A stretch of DNA of 64,000 nucleotides from Acinetobacter zhairuonensis (GCF_022601715.1 NZ_JAKVIM010000001.1:62001-126000), one strand, 5' to 3'. Counted from the stretch's first letter, positions 1 to 9,407 are shown. A program made the numbers and translations. The notes: generated by a model from the sequence alone, not told the origin.

Positions 1-1614
1 GCGACCATTCAAGATTATGCAGAATGTGCACATTTAGCCAAACTGGCAGGCTATGATGGTGTGGAAATTATGGGTTCAGAAGGCTATTTGCTGAATCAGT
101 TTTTGAGTCGTCATGTCAATCAGCGTCAAGATCGCTGGGGCGGTTCGATTGATAACCGTATGCGTTTTGCTGTTGAAATTGTCAAAGCCATGCGTCAAAA
201 AGTCGGTGAAAACTTCATTATCTGTTTTCGTCTGTCTTTGCTAGATTTAGTACATGATGGTAACACCATGCAAGAAGTGGTGACCGTCGCACAGGCGCTA
301 GAGAAGGCAGGGATTACTTTGCTGAATACAGGGATTGGTTGGCATGAAGCGCGTATCCCGACCATTGTTACCTCAGTACCACGTGCAGCCTTTGCTGACT
401 ACACCGCAGAGGTGAAAAAGCATGTTACGGTTCCTGTGATTGCTTCCAACCGCATTAATATGCCTGAGACTGCAGAAGAAATTTTGGCTCAAGGCAAAGC
501 CGATATGGTGCAGATGGCGCGCCCATTCTTGGCAGATCCGTATTGGGTGAATAAAACCGCCACCAATCGGGTGGATGAAATTAATACCTGTATTGCCTGT
601 AATCAGGCATGTTTGGACCATACTTTTAAAAATCAACGTGCAACATGCTTGGTCAATCCGCGTGCGGCATTTGAAACAGAATTGGTTTATGTCAAAACCA
701 ATAAGCCGAAACGCGTTGCGGTAGTCGGTGGTGGTGTTGCAGGTATGTCTGCGGCAACCGTAGCAGCAGAACGCGGGCATCAGGTCACATTATTTGAAGC
801 CAGTCATGAAATCGGTGGTCAATTTAATTTAGCCAAGGTGATCCCAGGCAAAGAAGAATTTCACGAAACCATTCGATACTTTAAAGTGCAATTGCAGAAA
901 ACAGGGGTAGAGCTGCGTTTAAACACCAAAGCCAACCGTGAGCAATTAGAGCGCGAAGGCTTTGATGAGGTGATTATTGCGACAGGTGTTGTACCACGTG
1001 CCTTAAAGATACAAGGCAGTGATGCACCGAATGTGCTGTCTTATGCTGAAGTGTTGCGTGGTGCTGCGGTGGGTCAACGCGTTGCGGTGATTGGTGCGGG
1101 GGGAATTGGCTTTGATGTTTCGGAGTTTTTACTGAAACCTCCACATCAGCCTCAGCCGCAACCTTTAGCGGATTGGAAGCGAGAATGGGGCGTCGATGCT
1201 GAAGCCAACTACAGAACTGAAGGGGGGTTACAGCATCCTGAAGTTGAAGCCCCTGTGCGTGAAATTTATTTATTACAACGTAAAACCACGCCATTAGGGA
1301 TTGGACTGGGGAAGACCTCGGGGTGGGTGCATCGTGCACAATTGAAAAAGCATGCAGTACGCATGTTACGTGGTGTGCAGTATAAAGCGGTGACCAGTGA
1401 AGGTTTATGGGTGGAGATGAACGGGCAAGATCAATTGCTTCGTGTCGATACGATTGTGGTGTGCGCAGGACAAGAATCTGTTAAAGATTTAATGCCGCAA
1501 CAAGCACAAATGACTTTAGCCAACTACCATATTATTGGGGGAGCAAAACTTGCAGCAGAGCTTGATGCGAAGCGTGCAATCCGTGATGGTGCTGAAATTG
1601 CAGCCAAACTTTAA
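1..1614 (+). CDS. fadH: 2,4-dienoyl-CoA reductase (NADPH), 5' end cut by window
   Basis: Old-yellow-enzyme-type 2,4-dienoyl-CoA reductase, which removes the conjugated double bond formed when unsaturated fatty acids pass through beta-oxidation. The frame is open from base 1, so the true start lies outside the window; the visible 537 codons compare with about 670 for the family. The end of the FMN TIM barrel is followed by a 4Fe-4S cluster motif CIACNQAC (Cys codons at 589, 598 and 610, with a fourth Cys near 646). A GGGVAG dinucleotide fold near 730 and a second GAGGIG fold near 1095 bind FAD and NADPH. The domain order is that of FadH. A GTG at 61 is in frame but internal. A tRNA gene follows 88 bp downstream. 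Confidence 0.93.
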   Translation, partial: ATIQDYAECAHLAKLAGYDGVEIMGSEGYLLNQFLSRHVNQRQDRWGGSIDNRMRFAVEIVKAMRQKVGENFIICFRLSLLDLVHDGNTMQEVVTVAQALEKAGITLLNTGIGWHEARIPTIVTSVPRAAFADYTAEVKKHVTVPVIASNRINMPETAEEILAQGKADMVQMARPFLADPYWVNKTATNRVDEINTCIACNQACLDHTFKNQRATCLVNPRAAFETELVYVKTNKPKRVAVVGGGVAGMSAATVAAERGHQVTLFEASHEIGGQFNLAKVIPGKEEFHETIRYFKVQLQKTGVELRLNTKANREQLEREGFDEVIIATGVVPRALKIQGSDAPNVLSYAEVLRGAAVGQRVAVIGAGGIGFDVSEFLLKPPHQPQPQPLADWKREWGVDAEANYRTEGGLQHPEVEAPVREIYLLQRKTTPLGIGLGKTSGWVHRAQLKKHAVRMLRGVQYKAVTSEGLWVEMNGQDQLLRVDTIVVCAGQESVKDLMPQQAQMTLANYHIIGGAKLAAELDAKRAIRDGAEIAAKL

Positions 1615-1701
1615 GGAATTGATGAAACAATATGCACTTGAGTACTTTAACGCTATTTTTTACTTGTCTAAACTGAAAAAGCTTAGTATTCTTGCGCACA
1701 T

Positions 1702-1791
1702 GGAAGCGTGGCAGAGCGGTTTAATGCACCGGTCTTGAAAACCGACGAGGGTGTGAGTCCTCCGTGAGTTCGAATCTCACCGCTTCCGCCA
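1702..1791 (+). tRNA. tRNA-Ser (anticodon TGA)
   Basis: A 90-nt cloverleaf with a 7-bp acceptor stem (GGAAGCG pairing with CGCTTCC) and an encoded CCA end. It has the long variable arm typical of serine tRNAs and a GTTCGAATC T-loop. The anticodon loop CTTGAAA places TGA at 1736-1738, which reads UCA codons. A terminator follows directly. Confidence 0.96.
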
Positions 1792-1798
1792 AATTCGA

Positions 1799-1830
1799 AA
1801 AGCCCCTGTATTTACAGGGGCTTTTTTTAT
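1799..1830 (+). terminator. Rho-independent terminator of tRNA-Ser
   Basis: An AGCCCCTGTA / TACAGGGGCT stem with a short loop is followed by a run of seven T. Confidence 0.92.
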
Positions 1831-2477
1831 GCCTACTGTTTTAAGTGAATTGCTGGGAGTTGAAGAGTTCGGCTTATTCACGATTATTGCTGAATGAATT
1901 TTATGGGTTGTGAAAATAATGAAGAGGGCAAACCTAGACATACGGCTTGAGGTTATAAACCATCATCCATAATAAGAATTTAAGCCACAATTGGCACTCT
2001 TTCACCATCATTAAATGGCTCTCGTATCTCTACATAAAAAAGTTAAATTAGCAGCATAGAGCAGAGTTCCATGCTTCTAAAGGTCTGAAGGGGAGGACCC
2101 ATCTCTTCAGACCTTGTTTTATTTCCAATCAGCAGTTTATCAAAACCGACAAATTGAAAAGAATAAAATAAGAAAATTAAAATGGTTGGTTCTAATGATT
2201 TCTATTTGTTGAAAACATGAAAATAGCGCTGATATTTTTCAAAACAGGAAACAATTTCTGTTAAATGTATGTCGATCTACCAATCAATCTTAGCTTCACA
2301 GAGTCACGCATTTGGATATTTTAATGAAGCTGTTTCAACAGCAGTGATAGATGGTTTAGTGAAAAAGGCGACTGTAATTAGGGTATGTAAGCTAAGCTAA
2401 AAATAGGAAGTGAGTCCTTTGTAATTTTGATATGATCAGCATGAACATTGTGAGATTGCGTAATCAGGGAGGTCAGC
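1831..2477. other. Gene-free stretch between tRNA-Ser and lysR
   Basis: About 650 bp without a supportable gene. It holds one strong hairpin with a T-rich tail at 2080-2120 (listed separately). Short protein-like runs occur on the minus strand near 1975-2030 but are broken by stops, so they may be gene debris. The promoter of the LysR gene must lie in the last 200 bp. Confidence 0.6.
2080..2120 (+). terminator. Strong orphan terminator-like hairpin
   Basis: A perfect 11-bp stem (2080-2090 with 2105-2115) and a 14-nt loop are followed by GTTTTATTT. No open gene ends just upstream on the plus strand, and the tRNA already has its own terminator. It may therefore end a small RNA or mark a deleted gene. 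Confidence 0.65.
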
Positions 2478-3419
2478 ATGAGATCAAATGTTTTACTGGA
2501 CAAATGTAATTGGTCTTTGCTGCGTATCTTTCGGGTGATTGTTCAAGAAGGTAGCTTAAATAAAGCGGCAGTTAAATTGTTTTTAACCCAGTCTGCGATT
2601 AGCCAAAGTTTAAAAAGACTAGAAGAGCAGATTGGTGAAACACTGATTATTAGAACAGGGGGGAAATTCTATTTAACCGCTACGGGCGAAATTGTGTTTG
2701 AAGCCAGTATGATGATTTATAGTCAATTGCTGGATTATGAAGAGCGCCTTAATACGGAAAAAAATAGCTTATCAGGTACCATTAAACTGTTGGTTTTAAG
2801 TCGTATTGAATCAAGACGTTATGATCAGTTATTGCATGATTTTCATCAGAGATATCCATTGGTGGATTTTCAGGTCGATGTATTAAAAAGCAAGGAAATT
2901 CAGCAGCTGTTATTACAAAAGATTCCCGCACTTGGAATAGGAATTAATCAAGTATTACATCCAAAATTAAACTATCACACCTTAATTAATCAAAAATATG
3001 CATTGTTTTGTAGTGAGAAACACGCGTTATATACAGAGGATGTTCAAACCATTGATCAAATTAAGGGGCATGGATTTATTTCTTTCCAAAGTGAACAATT
3101 AAATAATCCCAGTTCACCATTAAGTGAAGTGCGAGAAACGATTTTAAAAAATAATAAACTACTGGTTACCACCAATAATATGGATGAAGTGATTCGTTTT
3201 ATTAAAAGTGGTATAGGTATAGGCTTATTACCTAAAAATATTATAGAAAAAAATGAAAACTATCATTTATTTAAACAACTGCCACCATTTCCTTATGTCT
3301 CTATTATTCCTATTTCATTGGCATGGCATAAAGATAGAGAATTGTCCTTAATCGAGCAATATTTTATCAATGAACTCAGAAGTGTATTTGCAGCGCACCA
3401 ATCGAAGCATAATGCGTAA
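2478..3419 (+). CDS. LysR-family transcriptional regulator
   Basis: 313-residue LysR regulator. The N-terminal winged helix-turn-helix spans residues 13-50, with the family pattern of small residues followed by TQSAISQSLKRLE. An effector-binding domain fills residues 90-300. The start ATG at 2478 has GGGAGG 8-12 bases upstream. The target and inducer cannot be read from sequence. The downstream TorF-like porin is 360 bp away in the same direction, so a link is possible but unproven. The gene is more A+T-rich than the catabolic block that follows. Family assignment is firm; the role is unknown. Confidence 0.9.
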   Translation: MRSNVLLDKCNWSLLRIFRVIVQEGSLNKAAVKLFLTQSAISQSLKRLEEQIGETLIIRTGGKFYLTATGEIVFEASMMIYSQLLDYEERLNTEKNSLSGTIKLLVLSRIESRRYDQLLHDFHQRYPLVDFQVDVLKSKEIQQLLLQKIPALGIGINQVLHPKLNYHTLINQKYALFCSEKHALYTEDVQTIDQIKGHGFISFQSEQLNNPSSPLSEVRETILKNNKLLVTTNNMDEVIRFIKSGIGIGLLPKNIIEKNENYHLFKQLPPFPYVSIIPISLAWHKDRELSLIEQYFINELRSVFAAHQSKHNA

Positions 3420-3779
3420 TCTTTGATGATCAAATTAGTTTAGGTCAGTTTTTTGATGATTTATTTTGAGCTCGTCACGAACTCTTGCGATATGTTTTGT
3501 ATGAATCATAACAATACAGTCCCTTAAATATATTCTGCTTAAATATCGATCATTATTTTCTTAAAATAAAAGTAAGCTTTAAGAGTTTATAAAAAAGCCT
3601 GTTTTGACTGAGCATTACACCCTTAAATTGGGCTTTATTTTTGTCATAGAAGATCAATTCATCAACACTTTTTCATGAAAATGGTTCCTGTGGTTTTATC
3701 GAAATTGGTTCTATGCTTTTGCAAAAAAAGACTGAGAATGAAAAAGCAATATAAAAATCATGGAATTGATTGGAATAAA
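3420..3779. other. Intergenic region upstream of the TorF-like porin
   Basis: A+T-rich 360 bp. A weak AAAGCC / GGGCTTT pair around 3595-3640 may end lysR transcription. The reading frame of the porin extends back to 3675, but that extension lacks a signal peptide at its start and is probably leader, not coding. Confidence 0.5.
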
Positions 3780-4535
3780 ATGATGAAAAACAAGCTTGTA
3801 TATGGTTTATTGGCAGCACTTGCGGTTTCTCAAGCGCAGGCAGAGACGGCTGCTGAACCCAGCTTTTTGAATAGTTTCTCTAGCAGTGGTAGCGTGGCTT
3901 TGTTAACAGATTACTATTCACGGGGCTATTCACAGAATCAGGGCAATCCAGCAGTACAAGGCTTTTTAAGACTGGATCATACTTCGGGATTCTATGCACA
4001 ACTGTTCGCCTCTAATATCGATTTAGATATTGGCAGCAGCTTAGAGTTGGATTATTACTTGGGTTATGACTACTTGGTGAATGATCACTTTAAGTTGAAT
4101 GTCCAGTATTTGGATGTGAACTATCCTGGCGCAGATAAAACGATACCAAGTCCAGATTATGAAGAATATTCCGTCAGTGCGATTGGGATGGGGTTGCTCA
4201 AAGAAGAGGATGAGCTGAATTTCTCGTTCTATTATTCGCCTGAATATTCCTTCCAGACGGGTAAGGAGTTACGTTACGAACTGAGTTATTTCTACCCAGT
4301 GGCAGAGAGCTGGAGTGCTTATGCCCAAGTCGGCTATAACCAATTTTCCAGCAAGGATGCTTATGCTGTGCTGTGGGCAACGGATAAAAAAGAGTCTTAT
4401 ACCGATTACAAAATCGGTGGAAACTATAGCTATAACGATTTTATTTTTGACTTGTATTATGTTGATTCTAATATGAATAAGGATCTATCTAATGCTGATG
4501 ATGCAGTGATTTTTAGTATAACTAAGGAGTTTTAA
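3780..4535 (+). CDS. TorF-family putative outer membrane porin
   Basis: Secreted beta-barrel protein of about 251 residues, resembling the TorF (TIGR02001) putative porins: a stretch rich in Tyr, Ser, Gly and Asp begins with SGSVALLTDYYSRGYSQN and ends with a C-terminal Phe (ITKEF), the usual outer membrane signature. The start was moved from 3675 to the ATG at 3780 (or 3783). From there a clean signal peptide begins (MKNKLVYGLLAALAVSQAQA, cut before ETAAEP), with GGAAT a few bases upstream. A terminator follows at 4577. The substrate is unknown; its place beside the amine-catabolism block makes a cationic or amino-acid-like solute possible, which is inference only. Confidence 0.85.
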   Translation: MMKNKLVYGLLAALAVSQAQAETAAEPSFLNSFSSSGSVALLTDYYSRGYSQNQGNPAVQGFLRLDHTSGFYAQLFASNIDLDIGSSLELDYYLGYDYLVNDHFKLNVQYLDVNYPGADKTIPSPDYEEYSVSAIGMGLLKEEDELNFSFYYSPEYSFQTGKELRYELSYFYPVAESWSAYAQVGYNQFSSKDAYAVLWATDKKESYTDYKIGGNYSYNDFIFDLYYVDSNMNKDLSNADDAVIFSITKEF

Positions 4536-4576
4536 TCGCGACATCATGATTTAAAGATTGTATTTCGAATTTTAAA

Positions 4577-4614
4577 AAGGATTACGCTGGAATATTCAGG
4601 GTAGTCCTTTTTTA
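4577..4614 (+). terminator. Rho-independent terminator after the porin gene
   Basis: An AAGGATTAC / GTAGTCCTT stem (one G-T pair) is followed by TTTTTTT. Confidence 0.8.
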
Positions 4615-5022
4615 ATGAAAAATTTATGATTTTAATCAAGGGTTTTATTGAATTGAGCTGGATGGATATGGAGTATATGTGAGTGATATTAGATTAAAAT
4701 TTCAGCATTTTTAATTTGAGATGTGCCATTTTGTAACAATTGAAATAGTGCTCTAAAATTATCCAGAGATGTTTTTAAATGTTTCAGTGGTGGATTTTAT
4801 TCCATTTTTAATTTTTATATATTTCAGTTGTTTGAATAATTTTGAATGTGGCGTTTATCTATTTTACTTTGGTTTATTGGATTATTTCTTTAGCATGCGG
4901 TAAGCATGCAAGTGCTATTCAATTTAAGGGTATTAGTTTTTCTAATGTCGCGCTTAAAAATATATCGCTTGTTGCTGTTCGGTTTTTTTTCTAGAGTGAA
5001 TTTACGAAATTAGGTGTCATTC
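4615..5022. other. A+T-rich promoter region of the amine-catabolism block
   Basis: About 400 bp, very A+T-rich, with no gene. It is the only long space upstream of the five-gene block and so should carry its main promoter. The notable element is the AGCATGC repeat pair at 4892-4909. No sigma-54 type GG-N10-GC promoter is evident. Confidence 0.55.
4892..4909. promoter_or_regulatory. Tandem AGCATGC elements, candidate regulator site
   Basis: AGCATGC occurs at 4892-4898 and again at 4903-4909. The 11-bp period puts both on one face of the helix, and GCATGC is itself palindromic. It stands out in an A+T-rich leader 115 bp before the first gene of the block. The regulator is unknown. Confidence 0.4.
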
Positions 5023-6321
5023 ATGACACATAAAAGTATTTATAAAATGGATGTTCTAGTAATGAAAGCGAATGCGGAACGGTTGTGGCAAATGCTGATG
5101 GAAATGGCAAAAATTGGCGCAACAGATAAAGGTGGAAACACACGTTTGGCGTTATCTGATGAAGATGTTGCTGGGCGTTCCTTGTTGATTGAATGGGCAA
5201 AAAAGATCAATCTTTCAATTCATTATGATGAAATTGGAAACCTGATTTTAAGACGTGCAGGTCTTTCTGCAACTGCTTTACCGATTGTGATGGGCAGCCA
5301 TTTAGATACACAGCCTAAAGGTGGTCGTTTTGATGGTATCTATGGTGTATTGGCAGGTTTGGAAGTCTTGCTGCGCTTGAGTGAAGAAGAGATCGAGACT
5401 TACCATCCGCTGGAAGTAGTGGTGTGGACCAATGAAGAAGGCGCACGTTTTACCCCAGCCATGATGGGTTCTGCTGTATTTACAGGCTTATTATCTAAGC
5501 AAAAGGTTTATGAAAGTACAGATAAACAGGGGGTTACTGTTTATTCCGAATTACAACGTACTGGTCAACTGGGCGAAACACCTTTAGCACGTCCGTTCAA
5601 GGCATATTACGAAGCGCACATTGAACAAGGTCCAGTTTTAGAACAAAACCATGTAGCCATTGGTGTGGTCACAGGTGGACAAGCGATTCTCTGGTTAGAT
5701 GTTGAAACCAAAGGTAAAGCAGCGCATGCGGGCACAACCCCAATGTCGATGCGTAAAGATACCATGGTCGGTTCAGCAGCGATGATTGTGGAATTGGAAC
5801 AAAATATCCGCAAACGCTTCCCTGAGGGATTGGTCACTTTTGGTGAAATGCAGGTAGCGAATTCATCACGCAATACTATTCCAGGTCAAATTCAATGGAC
5901 CATTGATTTGCGTAATCCGAATGATGCGGCTTTGAAAGAAATGGAAGTGGAAACACGTAAAATTCTGCACACCCTTGCCGAGCATCATGATTTAGATATC
6001 AGCATTTCGGAGCACTGGTTCAGTCCTGCGACATATTTCGATAAGGCCTGTGTCGAGACCGTACAAAAAGCTGTAGATAGTTTGGGGTATTCCAATCAGA
6101 AAATCGTGAGTGGTGCAGGACACGATGCAATTAATATTGCCAAGCACTGCCCAACGACCATGATTTTTATTCCATGCATTGATGGTTTAAGTCATAACGA
6201 AGCCGAAGATGTCTATGCGCTAGATGCGGCTCAAGGTGCAGATGTGCTATTAAATGCCATCCTCAATTATGATGCCATGCAGGCGGAAACCAGCGAAACT
6301 CACTGCGCGCAAGCAGTTTAA
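5023..6321 (+). CDS. M20-family Zn-dependent amidohydrolase (hydantoinase/carbamoylase type), probable N-carbamoylputrescine hydrolase
   Basis: 432-residue M20 peptidase-fold enzyme of the N-carbamoyl-amino-acid hydrolase/allantoate amidohydrolase group. Metal-site motifs are GSHLDTQPKGGRFDG (His near 93, Asp near 105), WTNEEGARF (Glu pair near 138), AHIEQGPVLE, HAGTTPM and a C-terminal LSHNEAED. These enzymes hydrolyse carbamoyl or ureido amides to free amine, CO2 and ammonia. It shares a block with agmatine deiminase, whose product is N-carbamoylputrescine, and no nitrilase-type AguB is present. I therefore infer that it splits N-carbamoylputrescine to putrescine. The start ATG at 5023 is preferred; GTG 5014 and ATG 5047 or 5062 are alternatives. 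Confidence 0.85.
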   Translation: MTHKSIYKMDVLVMKANAERLWQMLMEMAKIGATDKGGNTRLALSDEDVAGRSLLIEWAKKINLSIHYDEIGNLILRRAGLSATALPIVMGSHLDTQPKGGRFDGIYGVLAGLEVLLRLSEEEIETYHPLEVVVWTNEEGARFTPAMMGSAVFTGLLSKQKVYESTDKQGVTVYSELQRTGQLGETPLARPFKAYYEAHIEQGPVLEQNHVAIGVVTGGQAILWLDVETKGKAAHAGTTPMSMRKDTMVGSAAMIVELEQNIRKRFPEGLVTFGEMQVANSSRNTIPGQIQWTIDLRNPNDAALKEMEVETRKILHTLAEHHDLDISISEHWFSPATYFDKACVETVQKAVDSLGYSNQKIVSGAGHDAINIAKHCPTTMIFIPCIDGLSHNEAEDVYALDAAQGADVLLNAILNYDAMQAETSETHCAQAV

Positions 6322-6397
6322 ACAGCAAGATCAACGAATAAACCGTAGAATGCAGCCGCCAGGATTGGTGTGCCGCACAGCGTAAGGAAGGAAACGT

Positions 6398-7798
6398 ATG
6401 AACTCGAAATTACCAGTAGAAGTTGATATTCAAGATATTTGGCAAAAAGACAAAGACCATGTGATTCATCCATGGACAGATTTCACGACATTTAAAGAAG
6501 AAGGTTCTTTAATTATGTCGAAAGGTGAAAATGTCTTTGTTTATGATGCACATGGCAATAAGTACCTCGATGGTATTGGTGGTTTGTGGTGTGTCAACGT
6601 GGGTTATGGTCGTCAAGAAATTGCTGATGCTGTATCTGCACAAATTATGGAACTTCCATACTTCTCACCATTTGGTCATCAAACCACTGCACCAGCTGCA
6701 AAATTAGCTGCAAAACTGGCTGAACATGCACCTGAAAGCTTAAATCATGTGTTCTTTGGTTGTGGCGGTTCAGTGGCGAATGATACGGCAGTCCGTTTAA
6801 TTCACCATTATTTCCATCAAATTGGTCAGCCTTCAAAGAAAAAATTGATTGCGCGTAAAGATGCGTATCACGGCAGTACTTACATCAGTATGAGTCTGAC
6901 AGGCATTGAAGCAGATCACATTGGTTTTGAAATTCACAACCAATTGGTACATCACGTTTCATGTCCGAACCCATACCGTAAGCCTGAATCGCAATCGATG
7001 GAAGATTTCTGTAATGAAAAAGTACAGGAACTAGAAGATACGATTTTAGAACTGGGTCCAGACAATGTTGCAGCATTCTTTGCTGAACCAATTATGGGTG
7101 CTGGTGGCGTGATTGTACCGCCTGAAGGCTACCACGCGAAAACTTTAGCGGTATGTAAGAAATACAATGTGTTGTATGTGTCGGATGAAGTGGTGACTGC
7201 ATTTGGTCGTTTAGGTCATATGTTTGCTTCTGAAGAAGTGTTCGGCATTGTTCCAGACATCATTACTTGTGCCAAAGGTTTGTCCTCAGGTTATCTACCT
7301 TTGGGTGCAACCATTATTTCTGATGAAATTTATGAAGCAATCAGCAAACCGCATCACAAGGGTGGTTTATTGACACATGGCTTTACCTATTCAGGTCACC
7401 CTGTGAGCTGTGTTGCGGCGCTGAAAAATATTGAAATCATTGAACGTGAAAAAATTTGTGAGCACGTGCAAGATGTCGGTGTGTATTTCGAAGAGCAGCT
7501 TAAAACTTTAGCTGACTTGGAAATTGTCGGTCAGGTACGTGGCAAGAAATTCATGATGTGTATTGAAAACTTGCGCAACAAAGAAACCAAAGAATTGTTT
7601 GATGGTTCAGTGGGTGTAGGTAAGCGTATTGCTAATCATTGCCAAAAATTAGGTTTGATTGTACGTCCAGTCGGACACATGAATGTACTTTCTCCACCGT
7701 TAATTTTAACGCGTGAACAGGTTGATTTTACGGTCAAAACATTACGTCATGCGATTCAAAATACCATCCAAGAGTTAAAAGCTGAAGGTCATTTATAA
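6398..7798 (+). CDS. Class III PLP aminotransferase, probable putrescine/polyamine aminotransferase (SpuC-like)
   Basis: 466-residue fold-type I aminotransferase of the omega-amine branch. PLP contacts include SDEVVTAFGR (Asp263) and the Schiff-base lysine in ITCAKGLSSGYLP (Lys293). The N-terminal DGIGGLWCVNVGYG motif and the length match polyamine and beta-alanine:pyruvate aminotransferases such as SpuC. Start ATG 6398 has a very strong AAGGAAGGA site 5 bases upstream. It sits 76 bp after the M20 hydrolase and before an aldehyde dehydrogenase, consistent with converting putrescine to 4-aminobutanal. The amine substrate is inferred from context. Confidence 0.88.
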   Translation: MNSKLPVEVDIQDIWQKDKDHVIHPWTDFTTFKEEGSLIMSKGENVFVYDAHGNKYLDGIGGLWCVNVGYGRQEIADAVSAQIMELPYFSPFGHQTTAPAAKLAAKLAEHAPESLNHVFFGCGGSVANDTAVRLIHHYFHQIGQPSKKKLIARKDAYHGSTYISMSLTGIEADHIGFEIHNQLVHHVSCPNPYRKPESQSMEDFCNEKVQELEDTILELGPDNVAAFFAEPIMGAGGVIVPPEGYHAKTLAVCKKYNVLYVSDEVVTAFGRLGHMFASEEVFGIVPDIITCAKGLSSGYLPLGATIISDEIYEAISKPHHKGGLLTHGFTYSGHPVSCVAALKNIEIIEREKICEHVQDVGVYFEEQLKTLADLEIVGQVRGKKFMMCIENLRNKETKELFDGSVGVGKRIANHCQKLGLIVRPVGHMNVLSPPLILTREQVDFTVKTLRHAIQNTIQELKAEGHL

Positions 7799-7822
7799 GT
7801 TTTACTGTCATTCACTTAAGCA

Positions 7823-7848
7823 CAACCTGATTCAACAGAATCAGGTTG
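7823..7848 (+). other. Intercistronic hairpin (11-bp stem) between aminotransferase and aldehyde dehydrogenase genes
   Basis: CAACCTGATTC and GAATCAGGTTG form a perfect 11-bp stem with an AACA tetraloop and no T-run. It is more likely an mRNA-stabilising or processing structure than a terminator. Confidence 0.6.
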
Positions 7849-7991
7849 CTCGGAAGTTGTCAGTCTGAGAAACAGGCTAGGACAGAAATAAGATTAAAAA
7901 TAGTCAAAAGCGAAATGGAACAAGAGTTGTGCTGTGCTGAAGAGACTGAATCAGTCTTGGAAAATGCCATCATGCTAAAGCGAGTAGGAAG

Positions 7992-9407
7992 ATGAAAAAT
8001 TATATCAATGGACAATGGGCTGCAACGACAGGTTCTACTGAAATTGCGGTGATCAATCCGCGTAGTGAACAAGCACTCGCGCATTTCATTGCAGCGTCAC
8101 CCCATGATGTAGATGCTGCGGTTGAAGCAGCAAACCAAGCTTTGGCAAGCTGGAGCAATACCAGTGCAGCAGAACGTGCAGCATGGCTGAATAAAATTGC
8201 AGATGCGATTGAACAGTCAAAAGATAAATTGGTTGAACTGTCACATCACAATAATGGCAAGTCAATCAGTCAAGCCAAAGTTGATGTCGATAACAGCATT
8301 AAATGCTATCGCTACTATGCCGATTTAGTACAAAAATTTGCCTTTAGCAAAACCAGTCAAACCGATCATGGTACCGAACTCACGCATCAACAAAACCCAG
8401 TGGGTGTAGTGGCTTTAATTACCCCGTGGAATTTCCCTTTAATTACCAGTGCATGGAAAATTGCACCTGCTTTGGCTGCGGGCTGTACACTGGTATTTAA
8501 ACCTTCTGAATTGGTGCCATTACCAGAACTTGAATTCATCAAACTGCTCAATCAAATTGATTTCCCGCAAGGCGTATTTAATTTGGTGTTGGGTGATGCG
8601 GTTGCAGCTGAACATTTGGTGCGTCATCCAGAAGTACAAAAAGTCTCTTTCACGGGCAGTACCGAAATTGGCATTCAAGTGATGCAAGCCGCTGCAAGTT
8701 CAGTTAAACGTGTGACCTTAGAATTGGGCGGAAAATCAGCATTCTTGGTGTTAGATGATGCCGATATTGATGATGCGGTTGAAAAAGCCGTGGGCGGGAT
8801 GTTCTATAACGCAGGTCAAATGTGTTCTGCCATGTCGCGTGTGTTGGTGCATGAATCAATTGCTGAACCGTTTTATCAAAAACTGAAGCAAGCCACTGAA
8901 TCCATTTTATTGGGTCAAGAAGCCGAGGGTCAGTTCAGCATGGGTCCAATGACCACGCACAAACAATTCAAAAAAGTGCATGAATATTTAGCCATTGCAG
9001 AGCAAGAACAACTCACAGCATTGATTGATGCGGAAAACATTCAATGTCCTGCACAAGGTTTCTATATTCGTCCGCAAATTTATATCAATGTTCCGACAGA
9101 CAGTCGTCTGTGGAAAGAAGAAATTTTTGGTCCAGTCATGTGCTGCCGCACATTTAGCACCGAAGATGAAGCAGTCGCTGTGGCGAATGATTCGGAATTT
9201 GGTTTGGCGGCAACCATCATGACGGGATCTGTCGATCACGGTAAAACGATCGCGAAACGACTCCGTGCAGGACATATCTGGATTAACTCTTTCCAAATGA
9301 TTCACCCAAGTTCTTTATGGGGTGGGTTTAAAAAGAGTGGTACTGGGCGCGAGCTAGGTGAATCCGGTATGCAAAGCTATTTAGAGGAAAACGTGATTAC
9401 GATTTAG
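7992..9407 (+). CDS. NAD(P)-dependent aldehyde dehydrogenase, probable 4-aminobutanal dehydrogenase
   Basis: 471-residue aldehyde dehydrogenase superfamily member. It has oxyanion Asn147 in TPWNFPL, cofactor loop FTGSTEIG, general base Glu244 in LELGGKSA and catalytic Cys278 in NAGQMCSAMSR. It resembles betaine-aldehyde and aminoaldehyde dehydrogenases. Start ATG 7992 is preceded by AGGAAG. In this block it should oxidise 4-aminobutanal from the aminotransferase to GABA; the family is certain and the substrate is inferred. Hairpins flank the gene on both sides (7823 and 9423). Confidence 0.9.
   Translation: MKNYINGQWAATTGSTEIAVINPRSEQALAHFIAASPHDVDAAVEAANQALASWSNTSAAERAAWLNKIADAIEQSKDKLVELSHHNNGKSISQAKVDVDNSIKCYRYYADLVQKFAFSKTSQTDHGTELTHQQNPVGVVALITPWNFPLITSAWKIAPALAAGCTLVFKPSELVPLPELEFIKLLNQIDFPQGVFNLVLGDAVAAEHLVRHPEVQKVSFTGSTEIGIQVMQAAASSVKRVTLELGGKSAFLVLDDADIDDAVEKAVGGMFYNAGQMCSAMSRVLVHESIAEPFYQKLKQATESILLGQEAEGQFSMGPMTTHKQFKKVHEYLAIAEQEQLTALIDAENIQCPAQGFYIRPQIYINVPTDSRLWKEEIFGPVMCCRTFSTEDEAVAVANDSEFGLAATIMTGSVDHGKTIAKRLRAGHIWINSFQMIHPSSLWGGFKKSGTGRELGESGMQSYLEENVITI

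Noticed and set aside
1975..2030. Short protein-like run on the minus strand (YVEIREPFNDGERVPIVA)
   Set aside because: Only 18 codons before a stop and no supporting context; coincidence cannot be excluded.
4615..5022. Possible sigma-54 promoter for the amine block
   Set aside because: I looked for a GG-N10-GC pattern and found none convincing in this A+T-rich leader.
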